Origin: Paraburkholderia phenazinium
GTDB lineage: Bacteria; Pseudomonadota; Gammaproteobacteria; Burkholderiales; Burkholderiaceae
Direction of reading: 5' to 3'
Assembly (NCBI RefSeq): GCF_900141745.1
Contig: NZ_FSRM01000001.1
Coordinates: forward strand, 1,736,001-1,800,000
Length of the DNA stretch: 64,000 nt
Shown here: piece by piece, positions 1 through 8,894 of the stretch
Position numbering within the stretch: position 1 is the first letter of the stretch
Layout: each line of letters opens with the position of its first letter
Program-made: the position numbers and the translations under genes
Notes under the pieces: model-generated
Told to the model about the DNA's origin: nothing
What the model saw: the letters and a program-made list of their open reading frames with translations, nothing else
The model's database searches: none

Positions 1-478
1 GCTTGACGATGCCGACCGCCGCCGCCACATGCATGGCCGTCGGAAACACGTCGTTAGACGACTGGCCGCGATTTACGTCGTCGTTCGGGTGCACCTTGCG
101 CGCCTCGCCGCGCTCGCCGCCCAGCAGCTCGCTCGCGCGGTTGGCGATCACCTCGTTGAGGTTCATGTTGGTCTGCGTGCCGGAGCCGGTCTGCCAGACC
201 GCCAGCGGAAATTCGTGCGGATGCTTGCCTTCGATGATTTCGTCGGCGGCCTGCATAATGGCCTTCGCTTTGCTCTCGTCGAGCACGCCGAGGCCCAGAT
301 TGACCTCGGCCGCCGCACGCTTGATGACGGCCAGCGCCGTGATCAGCTCGGGCGATTGCTTCTCCGTGGAGATGCGGAAATTCTGCAGCGAACGCTGGGT
401 TTGCGCGCCCCATAGCTGCGCGTTCGGCACGGCAATCTCGCCGAACGTGTCGCGCTCCATTCGTACGTCTTCGGTCAT
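1..478 (-). CDS. fumC: Fumarate hydratase class II (partial, N-terminal part)
   Basis: The visible 159 residues start [18 protein letters not shown] and continue with [15 protein letters not shown], then [13 protein letters not shown] and [15 protein letters not shown], which are conserved blocks of the class II fumarase/aspartase superfamily. The enzyme interconverts fumarate and malate in the TCA cycle in the cytosol. The start is an ATG at 478 with a GGAG ribosome-binding site about 7 nt upstream (AAAGCGGAGTTGAACC). The gene runs off the left edge, so the C-terminal two thirds and the GSSxMPxKxN signature are not visible. Aspartate ammonia-lyase is the main alternative. The [12 protein letters not shown] block favours FumC. 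Confidence 0.93.
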   Translation of the reverse strand, partial: MTEDVRMERDTFGEIAVPNAQLWGAQTQRSLQNFRISTEKQSPELITALAVIKRAAAEVNLGLGVLDESKAKAIMQAADEIIEGKHPHEFPLAVWQTGSGTQTNMNLNEVIANRASELLGGERGEARKVHPNDDVNRGQSSNDVFPTAMHVAAAVGIVK

Positions 479-566
479 GGTTCAACTCCGCTTTAACTGA
501 AAAGCTCAATTAGCTGGATAACTGCATGGTTCGGATGCCCTGCGCGCCGGCGCTGCAAGGCGTGCA

Positions 567-2261
567 TCAAAGCTGCCCCTGGACTGGCAATAACAAGAAT
601 AGACCCGTCATCACATTCCGGTACAAACCTGCTTGCGGGTCCGAGGTGTAGGTGTGCCGCTGGCCGTTCTCCTCGTCAGTCCATTCGAGTTGCGACTGCG
701 GCGAACCAATGTAGCTCACTCCGGCAAGTTCTGCCTTCGAGGCGAGCGTGACCCGATAGCTGACCGCCGGCGCGGTCGCACGGTCGAACAGCGCGGCGAC
801 CTGGCCCGCCAGCACCGGACTGTGGATGAAGAGCGCCAGTTCGGTGTTCAGATTCGCCGAGCGCGGATCGAGATTCATCGAGCCGATCACCAGAATCTGG
901 CGATCGAGCACGTAGGTTTTCGCGTGCAGGCTGGCGCGTGACCGCGAGCCTGTCACCGACGTCCCCGTGCTTTGCTGGTCAGGCTTGAATTCGTACAGCT
1001 CGACGCCGTGCTGCAGTAGCGGCACACGGTAGGGGCTGTAGCCGGCTTGCACGGCCACCGCATCGGTGGCGGCGAGCGAGTTGGTCAGGACCGCGACCCG
1101 TATGCCGCGCTGCGTGAGTTGCGCGAGTGCATCCACCCCGGCATCGTGCGGTACGAAGTACGGCGATACCACCAGAAACTCCTTCTGGGCTTCCTTCATC
1201 AGATCGGCGAGACGTTGCATGGGTGGGCTGACGTAGTCGGGCGACGGCTGATCGATCTTGCCCGGCGTATCGGCCTTGAATTCCGCTGGCGCCCACGTGA
1301 GGTCGAGTTGGTCCGCGGCGATCTGCGTTGCGAGCGGTGTCGCATTCAGCGGTTTCGCGTTGTAGGGATCGGCGTTGGTGCGCCAGTGCGCGCGCAATGC
1401 ATCGCGTGTCGCGTCGAGTTCCTGCGGCGAGAAGTTCTGGTGATTCAGCGCCTTCAGCGGATAGGCGCCGGAGCTGTTCCAGTACTCGTCGAAGCTGGCC
1501 GACACGTCGGCGGTGATCGGACCTGCCGCGAGCACGTCGAGATCGCGGAACTGCAGCGTGGTGCTCGCGCTGAAATACTCGTCGCCGAGATTGCGGCCGC
1601 CGACGATCGCCAACTGGTTGTCCGCGATCATCGCCTTGTTGTGCATGCGGCGCGTGAACTGGTCGATCTTCGTGAGCAGGTTGGTGGTGCGCTCGAACAC
1701 GCTGCGATGAGTGCTGCCAAACGGATTGAAGACCCGCACCTCGATGTTGGGATGCGAATTCAGTCCGGCCATTACGTCGTCGATGTCCTTGAAATTCAGA
1801 TCGTCGACGAGCATGCGCACGCGCACGCCGTGGTCGGCGGCGTAGAGCGCGGCGCCGAGGAGCAGCTTGCCGGTAGTGTCTTCGTTGGCGATGTAGTACT
1901 GCATATCGAGCGTCTTCGTCGCCGCGCGGGCGAGGGCGATACGCATCTGCAGCGCCTCGGTTCCATTCGACAGCACGCGAAAGCCGGATTCGTCAGGATG
2001 CGCGCTTTCGATGGGCGAGAGAGCGGTGCTCAGTGGTGTCGTGGTAGTGGTCGGCAGTGCGTGTGTGACGGGACGATCGAATGCGGCCGCGGGCGGCCGG
2101 CTTGCGCAGGCGGTCAAAAGTGCCGCTGCGGCGCACACTAGCAAGCAATGCTTGCCGATGCGCGTGGCCATTCGCACTGCGGTGCTCGCGAATGGTGTCG
2201 TCCTTGGTGGACGTTGACGATATTGCGACGTGATGTTGTTGTTGCTGTCGTACGCCGGCAC
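567..2261 (-). CDS. Phospholipase D-like / cardiolipin synthase-type lipoprotein
   Basis: The protein has two HKD motifs (HxKxxxxD): HNKAMIAD near residue 206 followed by GGRNLGDEYF, and HAKTYVLD near residue 444 followed by GSMNLDPRSANLNTE. This is the catalytic pair of the phospholipase D/cardiolipin synthase superfamily. A hydrophobic stretch ending LLTAC is a lipobox, so a periplasmic lipoprotein is likely. There are two possible starts. The GTG at 2261 has an excellent GGAGG site 6 nt away (564 aa) but puts about 50 residues before the lipobox cysteine. The ATG at 2171 (534 aa) places that cysteine at residue 22, typical for a lipoprotein, but has no clear ribosome site. The substrate cannot be told from sequence. 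Confidence 0.85.
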   Translation of the reverse strand: MPAYDSNNNITSQYRQRPPRTTPFASTAVRMATRIGKHCLLVCAAAALLTACASRPPAAAFDRPVTHALPTTTTTPLSTALSPIESAHPDESGFRVLSNGTEALQMRIALARAATKTLDMQYYIANEDTTGKLLLGAALYAADHGVRVRMLVDDLNFKDIDDVMAGLNSHPNIEVRVFNPFGSTHRSVFERTTNLLTKIDQFTRRMHNKAMIADNQLAIVGGRNLGDEYFSASTTLQFRDLDVLAAGPITADVSASFDEYWNSSGAYPLKALNHQNFSPQELDATRDALRAHWRTNADPYNAKPLNATPLATQIAADQLDLTWAPAEFKADTPGKIDQPSPDYVSPPMQRLADLMKEAQKEFLVVSPYFVPHDAGVDALAQLTQRGIRVAVLTNSLAATDAVAVQAGYSPYRVPLLQHGVELYEFKPDQQSTGTSVTGSRSRASLHAKTYVLDRQILVIGSMNLDPRSANLNTELALFIHSPVLAGQVAALFDRATAPAVSYRVTLASKAELAGVSYIGSPQSQLEWTDEENGQRHTYTSDPQAGLYRNVMTGLFLLLPVQGQL

Positions 2262-2581
2262 GTTATTCCTCCGCTGGATTCGGTTCGCGCACGGCCTGAA
2301 GTGCAACGTTCAGGGCGTACACCCGATGCATCTGTGCTCTTTCGAGGAAAGCATTCTAAGGGGAATTGATCGGGCAAGCATGCGACGTCGCACTTGCGCC
2401 TGATGTTCATGAGAGCGGCTGGCGTCTCAACCCGGCAGGGATGGTGTTGCGACGTAGGGGTCTGCGGTGTGATTCGTCATGCTAACGATATACGGGTTGG
2501 TTGCACTCGTGGGCGACACCTGCGCAGCATGATTGCGAGTGTCGCTGCGCGCTCATCGATGACGAGCGCGCAGCGTTACCC
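2262..2581. other. Intergenic region of about 320 bp
   Basis: This is the spacer between the start of the HKD lipoprotein gene and the stop of the BASS-family carrier gene. It holds a 12-bp perfect hairpin at 2543-2575, described separately, and presumably the lipoprotein promoter. A TAGAAT hexamer on the minus strand near 2352 is a possible -10, but no convincing -35 precedes it. I see no credible coding sequence. Confidence 0.5.
2543..2575 (-). terminator. 12-bp perfect hairpin just after the BASS carrier gene
   Basis: CGCTGCGCGCTC (2543-2554) and GAGCGCGCAGCG (2564-2575) are perfect inverted repeats around a 9-nt loop. The hairpin begins 6 bp beyond the carrier's stop codon. There is no clear T tract on either side, so it is a terminator-like or mRNA-stabilising structure rather than a textbook intrinsic terminator. 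Confidence 0.5.
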
Positions 2582-3541
2582 TTAGCTGCGTTTCGCCTCG
2601 AACGCGGACCCTCTGTCAGGGTGCGTGGAACCTTTGGCCGGGCGACCTGCCCAGTATCCCGCGAGCAGCGATCCCGAGAGGTTGTGCCATACCGAGAACA
2701 GGGCACCGGGCAATGCGGCCAGCGGTGAAAAATACAGTTTGCCGAGCGTCGCGGCGAGGCCGGAATTCTGCATGCCGACTTCGATCGCCAGCGTGCGGCA
2801 TACGGCTTCGTCGAATCCGAGCAAGCGGCCGCCCCAATACCCACCGAGCAGACCGATGCCGTTATGCAGTACCACGCCAAGCATCACCACGAGACCGACC
2901 GACGCGATACTTTTCTGCGTGCCGCCCACCACCGCGGAGATGAACAGCAGAATGGCAATCATCGACACCAGCGGCAGAACCGGTTCGACCTTGCGCACCA
3001 GTTTGCCGAACAGATGGTTGACGACGAGGCCTACCACGATCGGCAGTGCGACGATCTCGAGGATGCTCATCAGCATGCCGCGCACGTCGACTGCGATCGA
3101 GGCGTCGACATAAAGGCGCGTGAGCAGCGGCGTCGCGAACACGCCAACCAGCGTCGACAACGCACTGATCGTCACCGATAACGCTACATCGCCGCGCGCC
3201 AGATAGATCATGACGTTCGACGCCGTGCCGCTCGCGACACTGCCTACCAGCACCATGCCCGCCGTCAGATCGGGCGGCATGTGCAGCACTCTGGCGATGC
3301 CCCACGCGGCGAGCGGCATGACGAGATAGTGCAGGACGATGCCGGCGACGACCGGCGCGGGCCGGGTGAAGACGCGCCTGAAGTCGGCGATGGAAAGGGT
3401 CACGCCCATCGCCAGCATGATGATTGTCAGCAGGGTGGTGACGTGCGGCGCGATGGGGCTGAACGAAGCCGGCGAAAAATAGGCGGCGAGCGAGACCAGC
3501 ACGGCCCACAGCGGAAAGAGACGGGTAACCCGGGCAAGCAT
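2582..3541 (-). CDS. Bile acid:sodium symporter (BASS) family transporter
   Basis: This is a 319-residue polytopic membrane protein with about nine or ten hydrophobic segments. It carries [20 protein letters not shown] near the middle and [18 protein letters not shown] in the C-terminal half. Both are conserved crossover-region motifs of the BASS family (bile acid transporters, PanS pantoate transporters, YfeH-like proteins). It is expected in the inner membrane as a Na+-coupled organic-anion carrier; the substrate is unknown. The ATG at 3541 was chosen over upstream in-frame codons because AAGGA lies 9 nt before it and the first membrane segment starts soon after. It appears monocistronic and ends at a strong hairpin. 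Confidence 0.85.
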   Translation of the reverse strand: MLARVTRLFPLWAVLVSLAAYFSPASFSPIAPHVTTLLTIIMLAMGVTLSIADFRRVFTRPAPVVAGIVLHYLVMPLAAWGIARVLHMPPDLTAGMVLVGSVASGTASNVMIYLARGDVALSVTISALSTLVGVFATPLLTRLYVDASIAVDVRGMLMSILEIVALPIVVGLVVNHLFGKLVRKVEPVLPLVSMIAILLFISAVVGGTQKSIASVGLVVMLGVVLHNGIGLLGGYWGGRLLGFDEAVCRTLAIEVGMQNSGLAATLGKLYFSPLAALPGALFSVWHNLSGSLLAGYWAGRPAKGSTHPDRGSAFEAKRS

Positions 3542-3718
3542 GTCAGGAGGTCCTTGGTTCTGTTTCTGGATGGAAATTCGAGCGGGCCGGCGTGCAAGGC
3601 GTCGAAGCATCGGACAGCGGATTACTGGCCGTGCGGATGGCGCATGCCAGGCGGCGCGCGTTGGATGCGTGCCCGGTGCCGTCCTTATGGGACGCGCAAG
3701 CGGGCAGCCGGGGCGCGG

Positions 3719-5128
3719 TCATACCGACGGTTGCGCAGCGGCCGGTACGCGTCGCAGGCTGAGCTTGTGAAAGCGCAGCGTCATGAGCAACGCGACGCTC
3801 GCGAGTCCGGCCGCGAGACCCCACCACAGGCCTCGTGCGCCAAGCCCGAAATGAAACGCGAGCGTGTAGCCGGTCGGAAAACCGATCCCCCAGTAGCCGA
3901 ACGCGGCGGCCAGCATCGGCACGCGCGTGTCCTTGAGACCGCGCAGACATCCGGAGCCGACCGTCTGCATACCGTCGACGATCTGGAAGATCGCGGCGAC
4001 GCCAAGCAGCGAACTGGCCAACGCCACCGTGGCCGCATTCGCGGGATCGTCGAGGTGTAAATACAGACCGACGATCCAGTGCGGCGCGAGGATCAGGACG
4101 AGCCCCGACAGCGACATGAATCCGACGCCCAACCCGAGCGCCACGAAGCCCGCGTGGCGAGCGGCGAGCGGCTGCCCCGCGCCGGACCAGAAGCCGACCC
4201 GCACATTGGCGGCCTGACCGATCGCGAGCGGCACCATGAACGCCACCGACGCAACGTTCAGCGCGATCTGATGCGCCGCGAGCTGCGATTCGCCGAGCAC
4301 GCCGACCATCAGGCCGGTTGCCAGAAAGAGTGTGGACTCGACGCCATAGGTGATCGCCACCGGCCAGCCGATGCCGAACAGTTCGCCCATCAACGGCAAT
4401 CTGGGCCACGTCGCGGTGACGAAGTGGCGATAACGGGGGCGCAGATGCAGCCAACCCATCAGCACCAGCGCGGTGATCCACACGGTGATGGTGGTGGCTG
4501 TCGCCGAACCGAGGAAGCCGAGGCGCGGCAAACCGTTCGCCCCGTGGATCAGGCTGTAGTTCAGGAAGCCGTTCACGCAGACTCCCGCCAGCGACACCCA
4601 TAACAGACGTTTGGCCGCACCGATGGCCGGCAGGAACGAGCGCATCAGGCCGACCCCGATCAGGCTCGCAGGTGCACCCCAGCGCAGGATGGCGGCGTAT
4701 TCGCCGACGTTGTGTGCGAGTAGGGCCGGCTCGCCAAAGGCAAGCAGGATCGGCGTGGCGAGCGACAGCACCGTGAAGGCGGGGATCGCCAGCAGCATCG
4801 ACATCACGAAGCCGGTCCAGTAGATGTGCGGCACGCGGTCTTCGGCCTGGGCGCCGCGAGCGTGCGAGACGCTTACGCTCACCGACGTCAGCACGCCCTG
4901 CAGCAGCGTGACGACCACGAAGAACAGGTTCGCGCCAAGTCCGCCGGCGGCGAGCGCGTCGGGCCCAAGCGAACCTAGCAGGATCGTATCGGTGACGCCC
5001 ATCGCCATTTGCGACAGTTGGGCAATGGCGAGCGGGGCGGCGAGGCGGGCGGTGTCGGCGGCGTGGCGGGAAAACGTAGGCGGCGCGGCCACCCGGGAGA
5101 GGCCGGATCGGGTCATAAAGCGAGGCAC
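3719..5128 (-). CDS. MATE family multidrug efflux transporter
   Basis: This 469-residue protein has about twelve predicted membrane segments and the layout of NorM-type MATE exporters: LAAPLAIAQLSQMAMGVTDTI near the N-terminus, GLGANLFFVVVTLLQG, and the second-half repeat GWPVAITYGVEST. MATE proteins export cationic drugs or metabolites using Na+ or H+ gradients. The start used is a GTG; an in-frame ATG lies four codons later at 5116, and neither has a strong ribosome site. The 177-bp spacer to the downstream carrier gene makes an operon possible but unproven. Confidence 0.88.
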   Translation of the reverse strand: MPRFMTRSGLSRVAAPPTFSRHAADTARLAAPLAIAQLSQMAMGVTDTILLGSLGPDALAAGGLGANLFFVVVTLLQGVLTSVSVSVSHARGAQAEDRVPHIYWTGFVMSMLLAIPAFTVLSLATPILLAFGEPALLAHNVGEYAAILRWGAPASLIGVGLMRSFLPAIGAAKRLLWVSLAGVCVNGFLNYSLIHGANGLPRLGFLGSATATTITVWITALVLMGWLHLRPRYRHFVTATWPRLPLMGELFGIGWPVAITYGVESTLFLATGLMVGVLGESQLAAHQIALNVASVAFMVPLAIGQAANVRVGFWSGAGQPLAARHAGFVALGLGVGFMSLSGLVLILAPHWIVGLYLHLDDPANAATVALASSLLGVAAIFQIVDGMQTVGSGCLRGLKDTRVPMLAAAFGYWGIGFPTGYTLAFHFGLGARGLWWGLAAGLASVALLMTLRFHKLSLRRVPAAAQPSV

Positions 5129-5266
5129 GGAGCAGGTCGCGTCCGTGCCGTTTCTATCGAAACCGACAGCTTAGGGGGTAGGCGAGCTGTTGTCGATCTG
5201 TAAGCACATCTTTGGTGCAGATTTTTGGCGAGCCCGCAGTCCAGCGCTGAGCCGATTCCGGCGGCG

Positions 5267-5536
5267 CTATGCCTCGTGCACGGCAATCCGGGTGTCGCCG
5301 AGCAAAACGACTTGTCCCGCGCGGATTTTGCAGGTTTTACGTAGCTCGACCTGGCCATCCACGGTCACTGCGCCGGAGGCAACCATCAGTTTGGCGGAGC
5401 CGCCGCTGTCGGCAAGCCCCGTTATCTTCAGGAGATTGTGCAATTCGACATAGTCGCCGGTCAGGGTGAAATCGAGATTGGGCATGGCGATTGCGGCAAG
5501 GGTAACGGGGTTCGCATCATAAGCCAGAAGTCGCAT
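5267..5536 (-). CDS. YbcJ-like S4-domain RNA-binding protein
   Basis: The protein is small and basic, with the S4 fold pattern LHNLLKITGLADSGGSAKLM...GAVTVDGQVELRKTCKIRAGQ, matching the E. coli YbcJ family (about 70 aa), which is thought to bind RNA. The start is uncertain. ATG 5536 has a good GAGG site 6 nt upstream and gives 89 aa. ATG 5485 gives 72 aa, which fits the family length better but lacks a ribosome site. It stands 138 bp upstream of the MATE gene start on the same strand. Confidence 0.85.
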   Translation of the reverse strand: MRLLAYDANPVTLAAIAMPNLDFTLTGDYVELHNLLKITGLADSGGSAKLMVASGAVTVDGQVELRKTCKIRAGQVVLLGDTRIAVHEA

Positions 5537-5793
5537 GTGTAGCCTCAGGTAGTCTGGCTTATGCTGGTTGAAAGCATAGGTTATGTTTTCGTTAGAAAAT
5601 GAAACGGTGCGTAACAGTGACCGTTTCTCGCGAACTTCACTCGCAAAGGGCAGGTCTGTAGAAAAACCTGCTGTCTGCGTGACCTTCCGTCACTTCGACG
5701 GCGGGGGCGCAGCAGACCGGACGATACGCGCCGCCAGCATCTTCGGTGGGCTTGCCGCCCGAGTCCTGACAACAATTTTAGAGAGGTAAAGCT

Positions 5794-6243
5794 ATGACCC
5801 AGATTCGTTCGCTCCTGATCGGTACCGCCCTGACTGCTTTTGCCGCTACCGGTGCGTTCGCGCAGACCAACGCGCAACCGGATGCCGGCGGTGCGGGCCA
5901 GCAAATGGCGGCGCCCGGCGCCGATACAGCGGCTCCGGCCGCGCAAGGCGTCCAGCCGCCGACCCCGGCGCCGCAGCGTCTGACGGCATCGGGCTCGACC
6001 GATCCGCTGGTGCAAAAGCGCGACGCGGATGCGCAGGCCAATGCTCAGTACAGCGCGTCGAAGAAGGCGTCGAAGGCAGAGTTGAAGCAGCAGCAGGCCG
6101 CGGCCAAGTCGCAGTACAAGCAGCAAGTCCGTGACGCCAAGATTAACAAGAAGGCCGACAAGCAGACGGCCAACAACGATATGAAGATGAGCATGCAAGG
6201 CCAGACGCCGAACCAGGATGATGCTTCCGACGTCAAGCACTAA
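5794..6243 (+). CDS. Secreted Ala/Gln/Lys-rich protein of unknown function
   Basis: This 149-residue protein starts with a Sec signal peptide (MTQIRSLLIGTALTAFAATG, predicted cleavage after AFA). A Pro/Ala/Gly-rich linker follows, then a charged helix-prone region around residues 90-130 (SKKASKAELKQQQAAAKSQY) and an acidic tail. I do not recognise a domain. The likely location is periplasm or cell surface. The ATG has AGAGAGG about 7 nt upstream. It is followed by a GC-rich hairpin and a second protein of the same style (6364-6615), so the two may be related products of one locus. Confidence 0.75.
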   Translation: MTQIRSLLIGTALTAFAATGAFAQTNAQPDAGGAGQQMAAPGADTAAPAAQGVQPPTPAPQRLTASGSTDPLVQKRDADAQANAQYSASKKASKAELKQQQAAAKSQYKQQVRDAKINKKADKQTANNDMKMSMQGQTPNQDDASDVKH

Positions 6244-6276
6244 GCATGTAGCAAGGGGGCGGTGAGCCGCTCCGAC

Positions 6277-6315
6277 GGGCCGGCGCGGCTTGCCGCGGCC
6301 GGCCCGTTCAATTTT
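6277..6315 (+). terminator. GC-rich hairpin with short T run between the two secreted-protein genes
   Basis: GGGCCGG and CCGGCCC flank an inner CGCGG/CCGCG stem at 6277-6305, followed by AATTTTA. This fits an intrinsic terminator or attenuator after the first gene, though the T run is short and offset. Confidence 0.5.
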
Positions 6316-6363
6316 ATCGACGGGTTGTCCATGGCCTGTCCGTGATCCTGAGGGAGGTATTGC

Positions 6364-6615
6364 ATGAATAAGCCCATGAACTGGATTGTTGCGGCGCTGA
6401 TTGCCGGCTGCGTGTCGCCGGTTGCGTTCGCGCAAACTAACGACTCGACCGCAACGCCCACGCACGCCGACAAAAAGGCTGCCAAGGAACAGGCGAAGGC
6501 CGACAAGAAGTCCGATGTCGCTCAGGCGAAGGCCGACAAGTCGAAGACGGAGGCGCAGTCTGACGCCGATAAGGCCGCGGCCGATGCGAAGGAAAAGGAC
6601 GCGAAGAAGGAGTAG
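6364..6615 (+). CDS. Small secreted Lys/Ala/Asp-rich protein
   Basis: This 83-residue protein has a signal peptide (WIVAALIAGCVSPVAFA) and then a mature part of about 60 residues made almost entirely of K, A, D, E, Q and S in short imperfect repeats (ADKKAAKEQAKADKKSDVAQ and similar). The composition suggests a single long charged alpha helix in the periplasm. The ATG has a strong GGGAGG site 6 nt upstream. It resembles its upstream neighbour in design, not in alignable sequence. Function is unknown. Confidence 0.75.
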   Translation: MNKPMNWIVAALIAGCVSPVAFAQTNDSTATPTHADKKAAKEQAKADKKSDVAQAKADKSKTEAQSDADKAAADAKEKDAKKE

Positions 6616-6669
6616 GGGTGCGGGGCGTCGTCTCGGTGGTTGAGGAAAAAAAGGGTGCTTGTCGGAGCC

Positions 6670-6689
6670 GGTTGTATGGATATACAGTA
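6670..6689. promoter_or_regulatory. LexA-type (SOS) operator candidate upstream of the helicase gene
   Basis: The core is TTGT-N8-ACAG at 6672-6687. On the minus strand it reads TACTGTATATCCATACAA, close to the proteobacterial LexA consensus CTGT-N8-ACAG with AT-rich centre. It overlaps a possible promoter (TTGTCG at 6659-6664, 16-bp spacer, TATACA at 6681-6686) and lies 63 bp before the helicase start, the position expected for repression. Confidence 0.6.
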
Positions 6690-6750
6690 TGCGGCGCCGC
6701 GCTGTTTTGCGGCCCATGCCCTGTAACCCTCTATCTGCCGCCCAGACACC

Positions 6751-8862
6751 GTGCTCTCCGTTGCCGAACCCGCGCCGTCCGATACTGCCGCCTGGCTGGC
6801 GAGGCTCAATGACGCGCAGCGCGAAGCCGTCGAATACGACACCGGCAACGTCACGCAGCCGACCGGCGCCTTGCTGGTCATTGCAGGCGCGGGGTCGGGC
6901 AAGACCAATACATTGGCGCACCGGGTCGCCAATCTGGTCGTCAAGGGTGTCGATCCCCGTCGAATCCTCCTGCTGACGTTTTCACGCCGGGCCGCGGTCG
7001 AAATGACCCGGCGGGTGACGCGCATCGCCGGGCAGGCGCTGGGCGCGCGGGCCGCGGTAGCACAGGGTCTGACGTGGTCGGGCACGTTTCACGGCATCGG
7101 CGCCCGTCTGCTGCGCGAATATGCCGAACTGATCGGCCTCGCGCCCACCTTCACAATCAACGATCGCGAGGATTCCGCCGACCTGATGAACCTCGTGCGG
7201 CACGAGCTCGGGCTCTCGGCGAAGGAACGGCGTTTTCCATCGAAGGGCACCTGCCTCGCGATCTACTCGCGCGTTGTCAACACCGGCGCGGCGTTGGCGG
7301 ATGTGCTGAACGACGCGTTTCCGTGGTGCCGCGAGTGGGAGGCGGATCTGCGGCTGCTGTTTGCCACTTATGTGGAAGCCAAGCAGAAACAGAGCGTGCT
7401 TGACTACGACGATCTGCTGCTCTACTGGTCCCTGATGGCCGAGCAACCGGCGATCGCCGCTGACCTTGCGGGCCGCTTCGATCACGTGCTGGTAGACGAG
7501 TATCAGGACACCAATCGCCTGCAGGCGTCTATCCTCCTCGCGTTGAAGCCCGACGGCCGCGGCCTGACCGTGGTGGGCGACGACGCCCAATCGATCTACT
7601 CGTTTCGCGGCGCGACGGTGCGCAACATCCTCGATTTTCCGGGCCACTTCGATCCGCCCGCGAGACAGGTCACGCTCGAGCGTAACTACCGCTCGACGCA
7701 GCCGATTCTGGCGGCGTCGAACGCGGTGATCGAGCTCGCCAGCGAGCGCTTCACCAAAAATCTGTGGACGGACAAGGCATCCGCCCAGCGCCCGCACCTC
7801 GTCAGCGTGGCGGACGAGGCCGATCAGGCGCGTTACGTGGTCGAACAGGTGCTCGAGGCGCGCGAAGCCGGCATGAAGCTGAAGGCGCAAGCGGTGCTGT
7901 TTCGCGCCGCTCATCACAGCGCCGCGCTGGAGATCGAACTGACCCGGCGCAACATTCCGTTTGTGAAATTCGGCGGCCTCAAGTTTCTCGACTCGGTGCA
8001 CGTGAAAGACGTGCTGGCCGTGCTGCGCTGGGCGGAAAATCCGCGTGACCGGGTGGCGGGGTTTCGCGTCACGCAGCTCTTGCCTGGTGTCGGGCCGGCG
8101 ACGGCGGCGCGTGTGCTGGATGCGGTGACTGAAATTGCCCCTGGCGCTACGGCGAGCGCATTAGCGTCCTTCGCCCCACCGGCTCGCACACTGGAAGACT
8201 GGCAGCCATTCGTCGCGCTCATGTCGAGCGTATGCGGCCCGGGCTCGTCGTGGCCGGCCGAGTTCGAACGGGTGCGGCGCTGGTACGAACCTCACCTTGA
8301 GCGCAATCACGAAGACGCGGCCGTCCGTCATGCGGATCTGCTGCAAATGGAGAGCATCGCCGCCACCTATGCCTCGCGCGAGCGTTTCCTGACGGAGTTG
8401 ACGCTCGATCCGCCCGATGCCACCAGCGACGAATCCGGCGTGCCCATGCTCGACGAGGACTATCTGATCCTGTCGACCATCCATTCGGCAAAGGGGCAAG
8501 AGTGGCGCAATGTGTTCGTGCTGAACGGGGTCGACGGCTGCATTCCGTCGGATCTCGGCACGGGCAGCGAGGCGGAGATCGACGAGGAGCGACGCCTGCT
8601 GTACGTGGCGATGACGCGTGCGAAGGAGGATCTTCACATCGTCGTGCCGCAACGCTTCTGCGTGCATAACCAGACGCATCTGGGCGATCGGCACGTTTGG
8701 GCCTCGCGCACGCGTTTCATCCCGGCGCACCTGCTGCCGCTCTTCGACGCGCATGCCTGGCCGCGCGTGCCCGAGCCCGTTGCGCCGAGCGCGGCGGGAC
8801 TGGCCGCGGCGGCGCAAGCGAAGCTCGAAATCGCGGCGAAGCTGAAAAAGATATGGGACTGA
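6751..8862 (+). CDS. UvrD/Rep-family superfamily 1A DNA helicase
   Basis: This 703-residue protein has the ordered UvrD/Rep motifs: Walker A AGAGSGKT (residues 45-52), TFSRRAA (Ia), DEYQDTN (II, about 249), GDDAQSIYSFRGA (III), ERNYRST (IV), TIHSAKGQEW (V) and LYVAMTRAKEDLHI (VI, about 617). Such enzymes unwind DNA 3' to 5' during repair or restart of replication. The GTG start is nearly forced, because an in-frame TAA lies 24 bp upstream and no ATG occurs before Walker A. The LexA-type box in front suggests DNA-damage induction. It is smaller than, and distinct in its C-terminus from, classic UvrD, so I do not assign a symbol. Confidence 0.9.
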   Translation: MLSVAEPAPSDTAAWLARLNDAQREAVEYDTGNVTQPTGALLVIAGAGSGKTNTLAHRVANLVVKGVDPRRILLLTFSRRAAVEMTRRVTRIAGQALGARAAVAQGLTWSGTFHGIGARLLREYAELIGLAPTFTINDREDSADLMNLVRHELGLSAKERRFPSKGTCLAIYSRVVNTGAALADVLNDAFPWCREWEADLRLLFATYVEAKQKQSVLDYDDLLLYWSLMAEQPAIAADLAGRFDHVLVDEYQDTNRLQASILLALKPDGRGLTVVGDDAQSIYSFRGATVRNILDFPGHFDPPARQVTLERNYRSTQPILAASNAVIELASERFTKNLWTDKASAQRPHLVSVADEADQARYVVEQVLEAREAGMKLKAQAVLFRAAHHSAALEIELTRRNIPFVKFGGLKFLDSVHVKDVLAVLRWAENPRDRVAGFRVTQLLPGVGPATAARVLDAVTEIAPGATASALASFAPPARTLEDWQPFVALMSSVCGPGSSWPAEFERVRRWYEPHLERNHEDAAVRHADLLQMESIAATYASRERFLTELTLDPPDATSDESGVPMLDEDYLILSTIHSAKGQEWRNVFVLNGVDGCIPSDLGTGSEAEIDEERRLLYVAMTRAKEDLHIVVPQRFCVHNQTHLGDRHVWASRTRFIPAHLLPLFDAHAWPRVPEPVAPSAAGLAAAAQAKLEIAAKLKKIWD

Positions 8863-8894
8863 GCGCGGGCGAGGTGTCTGTCACCCCGCTCCGT

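Noticed and set aside
6240..6506. An 88-residue minus-strand frame opposite the second secreted protein
   Set aside because: It is a shadow of the plus-strand gene, Ala/Ser-rich and without a ribosome site.
5581..6921. A 446-residue open frame on the minus strand opposite the small secreted genes
   Set aside because: The translation is Arg/Leu/Gly-rich and unlike a protein. It spans two plus-strand genes with signal peptides and ribosome sites, plus the helicase promoter.
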